From the NCBI RefSeq assembly GCF_050003625.1, contig NC_134398.1, positions 25,141,211-25,205,210 on the forward strand: DNA of 64,000 nucleotides, in the 5' to 3' direction. The DNA comes from Haematobia irritans. Its lineage: Eukaryota > Arthropoda > Insecta > Diptera > Muscidae. The position numbers and the translations under genes were made by a program. The notes beneath the pieces are model-generated. The model saw only the letters and a program-made list of their open reading frames with translations, made no database searches and was not told the DNA's origin. Below are positions 33,013-45,004 of this stretch, one piece after another (position 1 is the first letter of the stretch; the number at the start of each line of letters is the position of its first letter).

Positions 33013-36000
33013 TTTTTTATTTCTATAGAAAATTTTGCCAAAATGTTATTTCTATAGAAAATTTTTTTTCAAAATTTTATTTCTATAGAAAATGTTGTCA
33101 AAATTTTATTTCTATAGAAAAATTTTGTTAAAATTTTATTTCTATAGAAAAATTTGTCAAAAATTTATTTCTATAGAAAATTTTTCTCAAAATTTTATTT
33201 CTATAGTAAAATTTTGCCAACATTTTTTTCTATAGAAAATTATGTCAAAATTTTATTTCTATAGAAAAATTTTATCAACATTTTATTTCTATAGAAAATT
33301 ATGCCATAATTTTATTTCTGTAGAAAATTTTGGTCAAAATTTTATTTCTATAGAAAAATTTAGTCAAAATTTTATTTCTATAGAAAAATTTGGCCAAGAT
33401 TTTTTTCTATAGAAAATTATGTCAACATTATATTTCTATAGAAAAACTTTGTCAAAATTTTATTTCAATAGATAATTTTTTGACAAAATTTTATTTCTAT
33501 AGAAATTTTTCTCATATTTTTATTTCTATATAAAATTTTCTCAAAATTTTTTTCTATAGATAATTTTCTCAAAATTTTATTTCTAAAGATAATTTTCTCA
33601 AAATTTTATATCTACAGAAAAATTTTGTCAAAATTTTATTTCAGTAGGAAGTTTTTTTTCTTATTTCTATAGGAAATTTTTGTAAAAAATTTATTTATAT
33701 AAAAAATGTTTGTCAACATTTTATTTCTATAGACAATTTTGTCAAAATTTTATTTCTATAGAAAAAGTTTGTCAAACTTTTATTTCTATCGAAAAATTTT
33801 GTCCAAATTTTATTTCTATGGAAAAATGTGGCCAAAATTTAATTTCAAAAAAAGTGTGAAAATTTTTTTTATAAAAAAATTTTGTCAAAATTGTATTTCT
33901 ATAGAAAAATTTGGCCGAAATTTTATTTCTATAGAAAATTTTGTCAAAATTTTATTTCTATAGAAAATTATGTCAACATTTTATTTCTATAGAACATTTT
34001 GTCAAAATGTTATTTCTATAGGAAATTTTGTCAAAATTTTATTTCTATAGAAAATTTTCTGAAATTTTTATTTCTATAGAAAATTCTCTGAAATTTTTAT
34101 TTCTATAGAAAATTTTCTCAAAAATTTATTTCTATAGAAAATTTTGCCAAAATTTCTTTTCTATAGAAAATTTTTTCCAAAATTTTATTTCTATAGGAAA
34201 TTTTGTCAAAATTTTATTTTTATATATATATTATTTCTATAGAAAAAATTTGTCAAAATTTAGTCCTATAGGATATTTTTGTCAAAATTTTATTTCTATA
34301 GAACAATTTTGTCAAAATTTTATTTCTATAGAAAATTTTGTCAATATTTTATTTCTATAAAAAATTTTGTAAAAATTTTGTTTCTATAAAAAATGTTGTC
34401 AAAATTTTATTTCTATAGAAAATTTTGTCAAAATTTTATTTCTATAGAATATTGTGCAAAGATTTTATTTCTATAAAAAAATTTTGTCAAAATTTTATTT
34501 CTATAGGAAGTTTTGTCAAAATTTTATTTCTAAAGAAAATTTTGTCAAAATTTTATTTTTAGAGAAAATTTTGTCAAAATTTTATTTCTAGAGCAAATTT
34601 TGTCAAAATGTTATTTCTATAGAAAATTTTGTCAAAATTTTATTTCTATGGAAATACAAAATTTTCATTTTGTAAAAATTTTACTTCTATAGAAAATGAG
34701 TTCAAAATTGTATTTATATAGAAAATTTTTTCAAAACTTTTTTTCTTTAGAAAATTTCTCTAAATTTTATTTTTCTAGAAAATATTGTCAAACTTTTATT
34801 TCTATAGAAAATTTTGTCAAAATTTTATTTCTATAGGACACTTTGTCAAACTTGTATTCCTATAGGAAATTTTTTCAAAACACTATTTCTTTAGAAAAAT
34901 TCTCTAAATTTTATTTTTATTGAAAATATTGTCAAACTTTTATTTCTATAGAAAGTTTTGTCTAAATTTTATTTCTATAGGAAATTTTGTCAAAACTTTA
35001 TTTCTATAGAAAAATTTTGTCAAAATTTTATTTCTATAAAAAATTTTGTCAAAATTTTATTTCTATAGAAAATTTTGTCAAAATTTTATTTCTGTAGAAA
35101 ATTTTGTCAAAATTTTATTTCTATAGAAAATTTTTGTCAAAATTTTATTTCTATAGAAAAATTTTATCAAAATGTTATTTCTTTAGAAAATTTAGTCAAA
35201 ATTTTATTTCTACAGAAATTTTTTGTCAAAATGTTATGTCTATTGAAAAATTTTATCAAAATTTTATTTCTATAGCAAAATTTGGCCAAAATTTCATTTC
35301 TATAGAAAAATTTGGCCAAAATTTTATTTCTATAGAACATTGTGTCAAGATTTTATTTTTATAAGAAAGAATTGTCTAAATTTTATTTCTAAAGAAAATT
35401 TTGTCAAAATTTTATTTTTAGAGAATATTTTGTCAAAATTTTATTTCCAGAGAAAATTTTGTCAAAATTTCGTCAATAATTTATGTCGTCAAAATTTTAT
35501 TTGTCAAAATTTTATTTCTATACAAAAATCTTTTTGAAATTTTATTTCTATAGAAAAATGTGGCTAAATTTTATTTCTATAGAAAATTGTGTCAAAATTT
35601 TATTTCTTTTGGAAAATTTTGTCAAAATATTATTTCTATAGAAAATTTTGTCAAAATTTTATTTCTATAGAAATTTTTCTCAAAATTTTATTTGTATAGA
35701 AAAATTTTGTCAAATTTTATTTCTAGAGGTAATTTTGTCTAAAATTTAGTTCTATAGAAAATTTTGTTAAAATTGTGTTCCCATAGAAAATTTTGTCAAA
35801 ATTTTATTTCTATAGAAAATTATGTAAAAATGTTTGTCTATAGAAAATTTTCTCAAAATTTTATTTCTATAGAAAAGTTTTGTCAAAATTTTTTTTCTAT
35901 AGAAAATTTTGACAAAATTTTATTTCTAAAGAAATATTGTTCAACATTTTATTTCTTAGCAATATTTTATTTCTATAGAAAATTTTTGTCAAAATTTTAT

Positions 36001-37240
36001 TTCTATAGAAAAATTTTGTCAAAATTTTATTTCTATAAAAAATTTTGTCAAAATTTTATTTCTATAGAAAATTTTTGTCAAAATTTTATTTCTCTAGAAA
36101 ATTTTGTCAAAATGTTATTAATGTAGAAAAATTTGTCAAAATTTTATTTCTATTGAAAATTTGTCAAAATTTTATTTCTATAGAAAATTTTGTCAAAATT
36201 TTATTTCTATAGAAAATTTTGTTAAAATTTTATTCCTATAGAACATTTTGTCAAAATTTTATTGCTATAGAAAAATGTTGTCAAAATTTTATTTCTATAA
36301 GAAGTTTTGTCAAAATTTTATTTCTATAAAAAAATATGGCCAAAATATTATATTTATAGAAAATTTTGTCTAAATTTTATTTCTAAAGAAATATTGTTCA
36401 ACATTTTATTTCTTAGCAATATTTCAAAAAATTTTTTGTCACAATTTTATTTCTATAAAAAATGAGTTCAAAATTTTATTTCTATAGAAAATTTTTTTCA
36501 AAATTTTATTTCTATAGAAAAATTTGTCAAAATTGTATTTCTATTGAAAATTTTGTCAAAATTGTATTTCTATTGAAAATTTTGTCAAAATTTTATTTCT
36601 ATAGAAAATTTTGTCAAAATTTTATTCCTATAGAACATTTTGTCAAAATTTTATTCCTATAGAACATTTTGTCAAAATTTTATTGCTACAGACAAATTTT
36701 GTCAAAATTTTATTTCTATAAGTAGTTTTGTCAAAATTTTATTTCTCTAGAAAATTTCGTCATGTATTTCAATAGAAAATGTTGTAAAAATTTTATTGCT
36801 ATGGAAAATGTTGTCAAAATTTTATTGCTATGGAAAATTTTGTCAAAATTTTGTTTCTATAGAAAATTTTGTCAAAATTTTATTTCTAGGGAAAACTTTG
36901 TCAAAATTTTATTTCTATAGGAAGTTTTGTCAAAATTTTATTTCTTAAGAAAAATGTGTCAACATTTTATTTTTAGAGAGAAAATGTTGTCTAAATGTTA
37001 ATTCTAGAGAAAATTTTGTCAAAATGTTATTTCTATAGAAAATTTTCTAAAAATTTTATTTTTATCGAAAATTATGTCAACATTTTATTTCTATAGAAAA
37101 ATTTTGTCAAAATGTTATTTCTATAGAAAATTTTGTCAAAATGTTATTTATGTAGAAAACATTGTCAAAATTTTATTTCTATAGAAAAATTTTATCAATA
37201 TTTTATTTGGCCAAAATTTTATTTATATAGAAATAATTTC
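33013..37240 (+). repeat. 29-bp tandem array A4 (GTC orientation)
   Basis: About 4.2 kb of monomers with frequent one-base expansions of the A run (AGAAAAATTTTGTC, a 30-bp variant) that mix periods of 29 and 30. The variants TTTGGCCAAAATTTT and TCTAGAGAAAATTTTG occur in clusters. No insertion is seen. Confidence 0.95.
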
Positions 37241-37868
37241 TAGAGGAAATCACTTCTCCTCCAAATTAAGCACAACTACCGCATCTAAAAAGACGCTTTT
37301 TTTCTGGGGGCATATTAACTCTGTACACGCTCACAAAAAATCGCTTCTGTAACATATACTCCCAAACATATTTTGCTTCAAACATATACATTTTTGGCTA
37401 TTGCCCAAACATTTATATGTTTGATCTCTTCCAATATATAATATGTTTGAAAGCATATTGGTCTAAACAATATATGTTTGGGTAGTCAATTTCCAAACAT
37501 TTTGTATTTTTGCATCCAAATTCAATAATGTTGTCTTCCAAAAAACAATATGTTATTATGTGAACATATAATATGTTTGGAAGCATTTTGCACCCAAAAA
37601 TATTATATGCTTAAAAAAATTCTCCCAAACAATATTGTGCTCAAAATTTTATTTATTTATATATTTACAATCATAATGAATTATGAAAATAAACAGGTAA
37701 TATAGGTGCTAACAACATAGGCTTTCGACCTGAATGCTCAAAATTTTGTTTCTGCCCAATTGTATATTCCCCCACATCTTTCTCACTTCCACGAGATTTT
37801 TTAGTTATTAGCACCTTTTTCTGTAATACAAACATTGTAGAAGAAATTATTCAATTGTATGATTTTTA

Positions 37869-39108
37869 TACCCTTCACCACTACTGTGGTACAGGGTATA
37901 ATAAGTTTGTGCATTTGTATGTAACGCCAAGAAGGAGTAATCATAGACCAACCTCTTAGTATACGGATCGGCTTAGAATTAAATTCTGAGTCGATTTAGC
38001 GATGTCCGTCTGTCTGTCTGTCTGTCCGTCTGTCTGTCCGTCTGTCTGTCCGTCTGTCTGTCTGTCTGTTGATGTATTTTTGTGTGCAAAGTACAGCTCG
38101 CAGTTTTAGTCCGATTGTCCTAAAATTTGGTATAGGGTCCTGTTTCGGCTCAAAGACGATCCCTATTGATTTTGGAAAAAATCGGTTCAGATTTAGATAT
38201 AGCTGCCATATATATTTTTCACCGATCTGGTCATAATTGGCGTGTATATCAACCGATCTTCCTCAAATTCGGTACATTCGAATATTTTAACAGTCTCGAA
38301 AAACTTGCAAAATATCAGCCAAATCGGTTCAGATTTAGATATAGCTCCCATATATAGCTTTCGCCCGATTTATACTCATTTGCCCACAGAGGCCAATTTT
38401 TTGCTCCGATTTAGTTGAAATTTTGCACAGGGAGTAGAATTAGCGTTGTAACTATGCGTGCCAAATTTGCTTGAAATCGGTTCAGATTTGGATATATCTC
38501 CCATATAAAGCTTTCGCCCGATTTACACTCATATGACCACAGAGGCCAATTTTTAACTCCGCTTTAGTTGAAATTTTGCACAGGGAGTAGAATTAGCATT
38601 GTGACTATGCGTGCCAAATTTGGTTGAAATCGGTTCAGATTTAGATATAGCTCCCATATATATGTTTTTCTGATTTCGACAAAAATGGTCAAAATACCAA
38701 CATTTTCCTTGTAAAATCGCCACTGCTTAGTCGAAAAGTTGTAAAAATGAATCTAATTTTCCTAAACTTCTAATACATATATATCGAGCGATAAATCATA
38801 AATAAACATTTTCGAAGTTTCCTTAAAATTGCTTCAGATTTAAACGTTTCCCATATTTTTTTTTTACTAACATTGTGTTCCACCCTAGTGCATTAGCCGA
38901 CTTAAATTTTGAGTCTATAGATTTTGTAGAAGTCTATCAAATTCTTCCAGATCGAGTGATATTTAAATGTATGTATTTGGGACAAACCTTTATATATAGC
39001 CCCCAACACATTTGACGGATGTGATATGGTATCGAAAATTTAGATCTACAAAGTGGTGCAGGGTATAATATAGTCGGCCCCGCCCGACTTTAGACTTTCC
39101 TTACTGGT
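37869..39108 (+). mobile_element. Full-length DINE-1-like element
   Basis: The 5' hairpin is TATACCCTTCACCAC...GTGGTACAGGGTATA (about 37868-37900). Next comes a GTCCGTCTGTCTGTC microsatellite (about 38005-38070), then about three 153-bp units (CCCATATATAG, CGGTTCAGATTTAGATATAG). The 3' block carries GTGGTGCAGGGTATAATATA, the hairpin GTCGG/CCGAC (39073-39088) and a terminus near CTTACTGG. The length is about 1.24 kb, with no coding capacity. It is the same subfamily as 54384-55917 in the opposite orientation. Mobility would depend on Helentron Rep-helicase supplied elsewhere. Confidence 0.75.
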
Positions 39109-39112
39109 TTTT

Positions 39113-39245
39113 ATTTTAATTTTACCTTTTGCCGGGGATTCGAACAGCGGACCACACAGTTTGTAAGGATCAAAGAAGTAGCTGATCAATTGCCCAAGGA
39201 AAAATAAAATGTTAATTTTGTAATAACAAGCAACAACCACCAACT
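39113..39245 (-). repeat. Possible tRNA-derived remnant
   Basis: On the minus strand, TGTTCGAATCCCCGGCAAAA resembles a pol III box B context, and CCTTACAAACTGTGTGGTCC lies upstream. There is no convincing box A or acceptor pairing, so it is not a tRNA gene. Confidence 0.3.
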
Positions 39246-39539
39246 TAATTCAATATCGCTCCCTGTTAAATAGCGCTCCAAGCTACTAAACACATATATG
39301 TTTATAGGCTATTTCTAAATTAATATATGTTTGCATCCAAGCATATTATATTTAAAAACATTTTATGTCCCAAACATAATATGTTCTAACATATTAACAT
39401 ATATGTCCCAAACATGTTATGCTAGTTTATGAACATTATATGCTTGCACTCAAAAATATTGTGTTTAAAAATTTGTTTTCCAAACATATAATGTTTATAG
39501 CCAAACATATGAAAAACAGTCTTTTTCATCCGTGTAGGT

Positions 39540-39660
39540 ACAAGATCACCAAAAACCTATACCTGATAATGCACATACACTAATTTACTAATTTAGGAGG
39601 GTGGTTTAGGGCGTAATATAGTCGGTCCTGCTCAACTTTCTACTTTACTTACTTGTTTTA
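39540..39660 (+). mobile_element. DINE-1-like 3' end fragment
   Basis: GGTTTAGGGCGTAATATAG, then the degenerate hairpin GTCGGTCCTGCTCAAC, then TTTACTTACTTGTTTTA. It has the expected order and spacing of a 3' terminus with little body. Confidence 0.6.
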
Positions 39661-39850
39661 TCTAACATAGACCCCTTAGGGGCTAACTTACAATTTAGAA
39701 GACATTATTAAGAAGTTTAAAGAAGTTGTGGTAACAGTTGCCAATATCAAGCAACTGTTACCACAACCCAAGTAATTCGATTAAGGATGACAAATTTGAC
39801 TAGAACTTTATACGCAATCAATAAGATTTAGCCCGACCGAAATTTTAGTC
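39661..39850 (+). mobile_element. Diverged DINE-1-like (subfamily II) 3' block with strong hairpin
   Basis: GGGGCTAACTTACAATTTAG...CAAGTAATTCGATTAAGG is the inverse of the block at 57735-57840 of another element. It contains a perfect 17-bp inverted repeat: GTTGTGGTAACAGTTGC (39725-39741) and its complement (39751-39767), with a 9-base loop. In other copies only a shorter hairpin (CTTGCC/GGCAAG) is paired. Confidence 0.6.
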
Positions 39851-40836
39851 GTTTATAATTGGGTTTCGCCCATTTTAAGATCATGCCTTTAGAGTATACA
39901 TAAATAATCAAAAATAAATAAATTAAATTTGAGATGTAGAAATTTTGATGTGTTTTGATGTGGGCAGTCATTATTGTACTCTTTGTGAATATAAACTCCA
40001 GTTTAAAAAAGCAACGGCATATCAAATTCCTTCTTCATTTGCCATTGCTTGTAACAAAATCCCAAAATTTTTAAAATATTTCAGACATAGGTGGCTTCTC
40101 ATAAATGCGACCACGTGCAATAATTTTGTCGCTCAGCGAAGGTGTCAATTACACCGGAAGTCATATTGCATGGCACATTCACCGCACATGACATATCAGC
40201 CCAACAGTCAAGTAAACAATCATTCACACAACTCTTTTCTCACTTCCCGAGTTGTCTTTATTCCTTAAGTTGTTCGCATGAATGCAATGTGCCCGTGAGA
40301 GTGTGTTTGTGTTTGCGATTGTGTGAAGTGACTTCTTGTCATAAGCTATTGAAGCTGATGCATTGCATCTGCACACACTCCACACAAATACCCAAAAGGA
40401 TTTCTCCACATTCAGTGTATGGGGATGCAATATTGCCTTTGTGGATGGGTGGACGGGTGGGTGTGTGTGTGAGAGTGTGTGCATATGTGTTTACACCTTC
40501 TGAAATCGAATGCCTTCACTGATATTTACTTCCTTCGAGTATAACGCTAAGCGTTTATAGTTATAAATATATGATTGATGAATTATTGATTTCGGTAATT
40601 GCGCGGTTGGTATTACCTTACATTGCAACGCTCCACAGAGTTATGAAGCAAGAGGCAAGTTATTTGGCTTTAGCTGATTCTTTTTGGGGGAAGAAATCTT
40701 AAATTGCATTTAATGTACTCTAAAAAAACCAGTCAACCTAGCAGGAAAAAAATTTGAGTTAATTTTAGATAATAAATAATTTTAGAAAATTTTAACTAAA
40801 CAGTATTACAAACACTGATATCACACCGATATTACA
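39851..40836. other. Complex non-repeat sequence, no gene supported
   Basis: One of the least repetitive stretches of the window, with a TG/GA microsatellite at about 40450-40490. Frames of 107 and 126 codons (39945-40268, 40142-40522) overlap each other in different frames. A reverse 86-codon frame overlaps both. None shows a domain, signal peptide or clear codon bias. They could be chance frames in intergenic or intronic DNA. Confidence 0.5.
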
Positions 40837-42105
40837 ACAAGTAAGTAAAGTAGAAAGTCGGGCGGGGCCGACTATATCATACCCTAAACCACCCCTACTG
40901 AATTAGTAAATATTGTTTGTGGGGTATCAATGGTATTGGTTTGGGAGATAAACCGCATTTCTATATTTAAGAAGATTAAGGGGCACATGATTATGGGAAA
41001 TTTATTACAATCTGAACAGAAATGGAGCTATAGTTGATTGTGCACCTACAGAGTTAATATGCCACAAATATTGAGTCCATTATTAAATAAGAGGAAATCG
41101 ATCAATTAGTTGTGGGTATTAAATCCAAATTTATAAAAATCTGGCAATATTATTATGTAAGAGCTACATGTAAGTCCAATTACGATCGGCTAATACTTCA
41201 AAATTTGAAATTTGAGTATCATTGGTTAATAAATAAGAGTATTATGGCCAAATTTGGAAAAATCATAAAAAAAGTTTACTTGGATCCAAAGATTTTCACC
41301 TTCCCTTAAGGATTTTGGTATTGATTCCGAGCCAAAACTGCGCCTTCTTTCAAATAAAGATAAAATTTTTCAGCGACCTTTCTGGCTTTAAATCTAGGAC
41401 CAATAACATTAAAATTAGGATACAGATCTCATTTATTTTGTCAAAATTTTATTTCTATAAAAAATTTTTGTCAAAATTTTATTTCTATAGAAAATGTTTG
41501 TCAGAATTTTATTTCTATAGAAAAATTTGCCGAAAATTTTATTCTTATTATTTATTTATATTTATAGAAATACTTTCTAGATGTTATCGCTTCTCCGCCA
41601 AATTAATTGTCATTCTCTTGCCACGGTTTATTAATAAAGGTACTCACGTACATACAAACAAATGCCAGTTTAAAAATTCAAATTACAACGGATACTTCAA
41701 AGAAAAAATGTTTTCTTAATTCCATAAAAAAAAAACAAAGACGCCAAATCCTCAAAATATTTAACGAAATCGGGCGATATATATGTATGGGAGCTATATC
41801 TAAATTTGATGGGATTTTTTCGGAAGCTATTGAGTTTGGAGTTGAACCCACAAAATGGTTGAACCTACAAAAACGCCATAAATATACCAAATTTCATCAA
41901 AATCAATTAATAATTGCAACGGGAACAACAAATACATGGACGGATAGAGGGGCACCAAGGGCTTGATTCTGATCTTGATTCAAGAGGTGATTCTGAGTCT
42001 ATCGGTATATATTTTATAAAATCAGTATTTCCGGTATTCAAATTTTTCGGCAGATCAAAGTTGTTATACCCTGAAAACTATGTGGCTTAGGGTATAAAAA
42101 GGGAA
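40837..42105 (-). mobile_element. DINE-1-like element with a short 29-bp array inside
   Basis: The 3' end is at the left: ACAAGTAAGTAAAG (40837), then the hairpin GTCGGGCGGGGCCGAC (about 40858-40873), then ATACCCTAAACCACC. The 5' end is at the right: TTATACCCTGAAAACTATG and TTAGGGTATAAAAA (42064-42105). The inside has diverged units and four to five GTC monomers at about 41437-41565. Confidence 0.65.
41437..41565 (+). repeat. Short 29-bp array A5 inside a DINE element
   Basis: Four to five monomers (TTTCTATAAAAAATTTTTG and the like) in GTC orientation. This is the smallest array embedded in an element and may resemble the starting state of the large arrays. Confidence 0.8.
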
Positions 42106-42110
42106 CCACC

Positions 42111-42438
42111 GTTGTGTAGCAGTGAGCATGACCGTCTTACATACACAGGGTCGTGAGTTCAAACCCAGTTTGGACTAAACACCAAAAAGTTTCTCAGCGG
42201 TGGATTATCCTACCTCAGTTTGCTGGTCGCCTTTTTGAAAGTTTCAAAGCTTCTCTAAGTGCTTTCACTGCAATGTGGAACGCCGTTCGGACTCGCCTAT
42301 AAAAAGGAGGTCCCTTGGCATTGAGCCTAACATAGAATCGGGCAGCACTGAGTGATAAAAGAGAAGTTCACCACTTTGGTATCACAATGGACTGAATAGA
42401 AATATAGGGCTGCCACTATACCTAAGCTAACCTAACCA
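42111..42438 (+). mobile_element. tRNA-derived SINE, diverged copy
   Basis: The head is GGGAACCACCGTTGTGTAGC, the diverged box B is GAGTTCAAACCC, and the tail is CTAAGCTAACCTAACC. The flanks AGGGTATAAAA and AGGGTATGAAAA look like a target duplication with one mismatch. The SINE therefore inserted at the 5' end of the neighbouring DINE element. Confidence 0.75.
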
Positions 42439-42454
42439 AGGGTATGAAAATAAA

Positions 42455-43965
42455 ACAAGTATATACGGCCGTAAGTTCGGCCAGGCCGAAGCTTATGTAC
42501 CCTTCACCATGGATTACGTAGAAACTTCTTCTAAACACTGCCATCCACAATCGAATTACTTAAGCTGCGGTAACGCTTGCCGATGGCAAGGTATCTTAAA
42601 ACCTCCTAACTCCATCTTCTAAATTATATGTAAGTCCACACGTGGTATATATTAAATCAAAAACGATCGATCAAATACGTTTGTAATTCAGTTTGACAAA
42701 ATAGACATAAAATTTTGACAAAATTTTCTACAGAAATAAAATTTTAACAAAATTTTCTATAGAAATAAAAATTTTGACAAAATTTTCTATACAAAAAAAA
42801 AATTGACAAAAATTTCTGCAGAAATAAAATTTTAACAAAATTTTCTAAAGAAATAAAATTTTGACAAAATTTTTATAGAAATACAATCTTGGTAGATTGT
42901 TTTTTGCCTCGAGTGGCAACCATGATTATGAACCAAATAAAATTTGAACAAAATTTTCTATAGAAATAAAATTTTGACAAAATTTTCTATAGAAATAAAA
43001 TTTTGGTAGATTATTTTTGGCTCGAGGGGCAACCATGATTATGTACCGATATGGACCAATTTTTGTGTGAATGGAGATCGGCTATATATAACTATAGACC
43101 GATATGGCCAATTTTGGTATGGTTGTTAGCGGCCATATACTAACACCACGTTCCAAATTTGAACCGGATCGGATGAATTTTGCTCCTCCAAGAAGCTCCG
43201 GAGGTCAAATCTGGAAAACGTTTTATATGGGGGCTATATATAATTATGGACCGATATGGACTAATTCTGGCATGGTTGTTAAAGATCATATACTAACACC
43301 ATGTTCCAAATTAAACCGGATTGGATGAAATTTGCTTCTCTTGGAGACTTCGCAAGCCAAATCTGGGGATCGGTTTATATGGGGGCTATATATAATTATA
43401 AACCGATGTGAACCAATTTTTGCACGGTTGTTAGAGACCATATACCAACACCATGTACCAAATTTCAGCCGGATCGGATGAAATTTGCTTCTCTTTGAGG
43501 CTTCGCAAGCCAAATCTGGGGATCGGTTTATATGGGGTCTATATATAATTATGGACCGATGTGGACCAATTTTTGCATGGTTGTTAGAGACCATATACCA
43601 ACATCATGTACCAAATTTCAGCCGGATCGGATGAAACTTGCTTCTCTTTGAGGCTCCACAAGCCAAATCTGAGGGTCCCTTTATATGGGGGCTATACGTA
43701 AAAGTGGACCGATATGGCCCATTTTCAATACCGTCCGACCTACATCAATAACAACTACTTGTGCCAAGTTTCAAGTCGATAGCTTGTTTCGTTCGGAAGT
43801 TAGCGTGATTTCAACAGACGGACGGACGGACATGCTTAGATCGACTCAGAATTTCACCACGACCCAGAATATATATACTTTATGGGATCTTAGAGCAATA
43901 TTTCGATGTGTTACAAACGGAATGACAAAATTAATATACCCCCATCCTATGGTGGAGAGTATAAA
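42455..43965 (-). mobile_element. DINE-1-like element, subfamily II, with 29-bp array
   Basis: The 3' end is at the left: ACAAGTATATACGG, then the hairpin TTCGGCCAGGCCGAA, then GTACCCTTCACCATGG. The body is the CTTGCCGATGGCAAGG hairpin, AATTCAGTTTGAC, 29-mers, the border GGTAGATTATTTTTGG, several 153-bp units, and a block with CAGACGGACGGACGG and TATATATACTTTATGG. The end is CCTATGGTGGAGAGTATAAA. The ACCCTTCACCAT/ATGGTGGAGAGTAT pair forms subterminal inverted repeats. Open frames on both strands repeat every 51 codons. Confidence 0.75.
42697..43010 (-). repeat. 29-bp array A6 (GAC) in two parts within a DINE element
   Basis: Monomers at 42697-42890 end in a GGTAGATTGTTTTTTGCC border and GGCAACCATGATTATG. 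A short second run at 42945-43010 ends in the same type of border (GGTAGATTATTTTTGGCTCG), as if the array-plus-border module had been duplicated. Confidence 0.8.
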
Positions 43966-44864
43966 ACGAGTTATAAAAAGTTGAATTAAAATAATTTCCT
44001 CTGTTGTTAAAACATCTTTGGTATGACATTTTCGGAAGTGCTTTTAAAGTTGTGCGTTTAGAAGAACTTCGAAATTTCGTAGATACCTTGCCATTGGCAA
44101 TTGTTAATGCAACTCAAGTAATTTCATTATTGGCATCAGTATTTAATAGAACTTACGCAATCCATACATACGATTTGGCCCGGTCATTGACACTGTATTT
44201 ACAGGATATGTTTTTCTCTAAATCCATCATCAATCACTTTGTTGGAAATTATCTGCCTATTTATCTTCTAATTTTACGAATAACAAAAAATCCTTCCAAT
44301 CCTCATGCTTGCATCATTAAAACGTGAAATTGTTGTTCGTATAATTTCATGCGCAAAAGTTTCTAAATAGGTACTCATAACTTATGCCTAAATTTTCCAA
44401 TTTTCTAAATGCATTAAGAGGATGAATAAAGCACTTTGGCATATACATTTTCTCATATCTTTTGAGTAACATGCATTGTAATTCTAAGAATTTTTTTTCT
44501 CGGAATTTTTAAAACCTATTTAAACTGATACGTTGTATGCATAATAAAACATGTGAATTTGTTAACATGTAAACCAAGTGGAAGAAATTCACATACAATC
44601 AGGGAATTAAGAAACTTAATCAAAATATTTGCCCTTTAGGAAGAATACATTGTGAAATATTGAGTCTTTGCGTAGGGTTTTATTAATTTCGGTATGAATA
44701 ATTTTCATGCATATCATGTGCGTTTTCTTAATGAATTTGTTCGTTTGTTTGTGAATTTCAAACATTTCGTTGTAGTGTATGCAAAATTCTGCCAATTAGC
44801 TAAAATCACACTGATTAATGGGAAATATAGAAAATTGTTTAGAGAACATGACAAATAAAGCAAA
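43966..44864. other. Repeat debris and AT-rich sequence, no gene
   Basis: 43990-44150 contains a diverged end of the CCCAGC MITE (AAGTGCTTTTAAAGTTGTGC) and an inverted DINE 3' block (TACCTTGCCATTGGCAATTG...CAAGTAATTTC). The 107-codon frame at 44004-44327 runs over this debris, so it is not called. The rest is AT-rich and unassigned. Confidence 0.5.
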
Positions 44865-45004
44865 GCAAAATTTTTATTCCTATAGAAAATTTTGCCAAAA
44901 TGTTGTCTAAATTTTTTCTATAGAAAATTTTGCCAACATTTTATTTCTATAGAAAATGTTGTCAAAATTTTATTTCTTTAGAAAATGTTGCAAATTTAAT
45001 TTAT
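44865..45004 (+). repeat. Short 29-bp array A7 (GTC)
   Basis: About five diverged monomers directly left of the MITE that begins at 45005. Confidence 0.8.

Larger units (their letters stand above)
37324..39536. mobile_element. TACAC...GTGTA element with ATATGTTTG modules, old copy
   Basis: It starts TACACGCTCACAAAAAATCG and ends CATCCGTGTA. ATATGTTTG/CAAACATAT words fill both flanks (37350-37620 and 39290-39510). The middle is occupied by a DINE-1-like element (37869-39108). The AT-rich insert related to 4371-4580 lies at about 37640-37740. Confidence 0.6.

Noticed and set aside
40142..40522. 126-codon frame in the complex region
   Set aside because: Overlapping frames of similar length exist in other phases and on the other strand, the composition includes a TG microsatellite, and no domain or codon bias is visible.
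44004..44327. 107-codon frame with some non-repetitive sequence
   Set aside because: It runs over a diverged MITE end and an inverted DINE 3' block, and no protein domain is recognisable.
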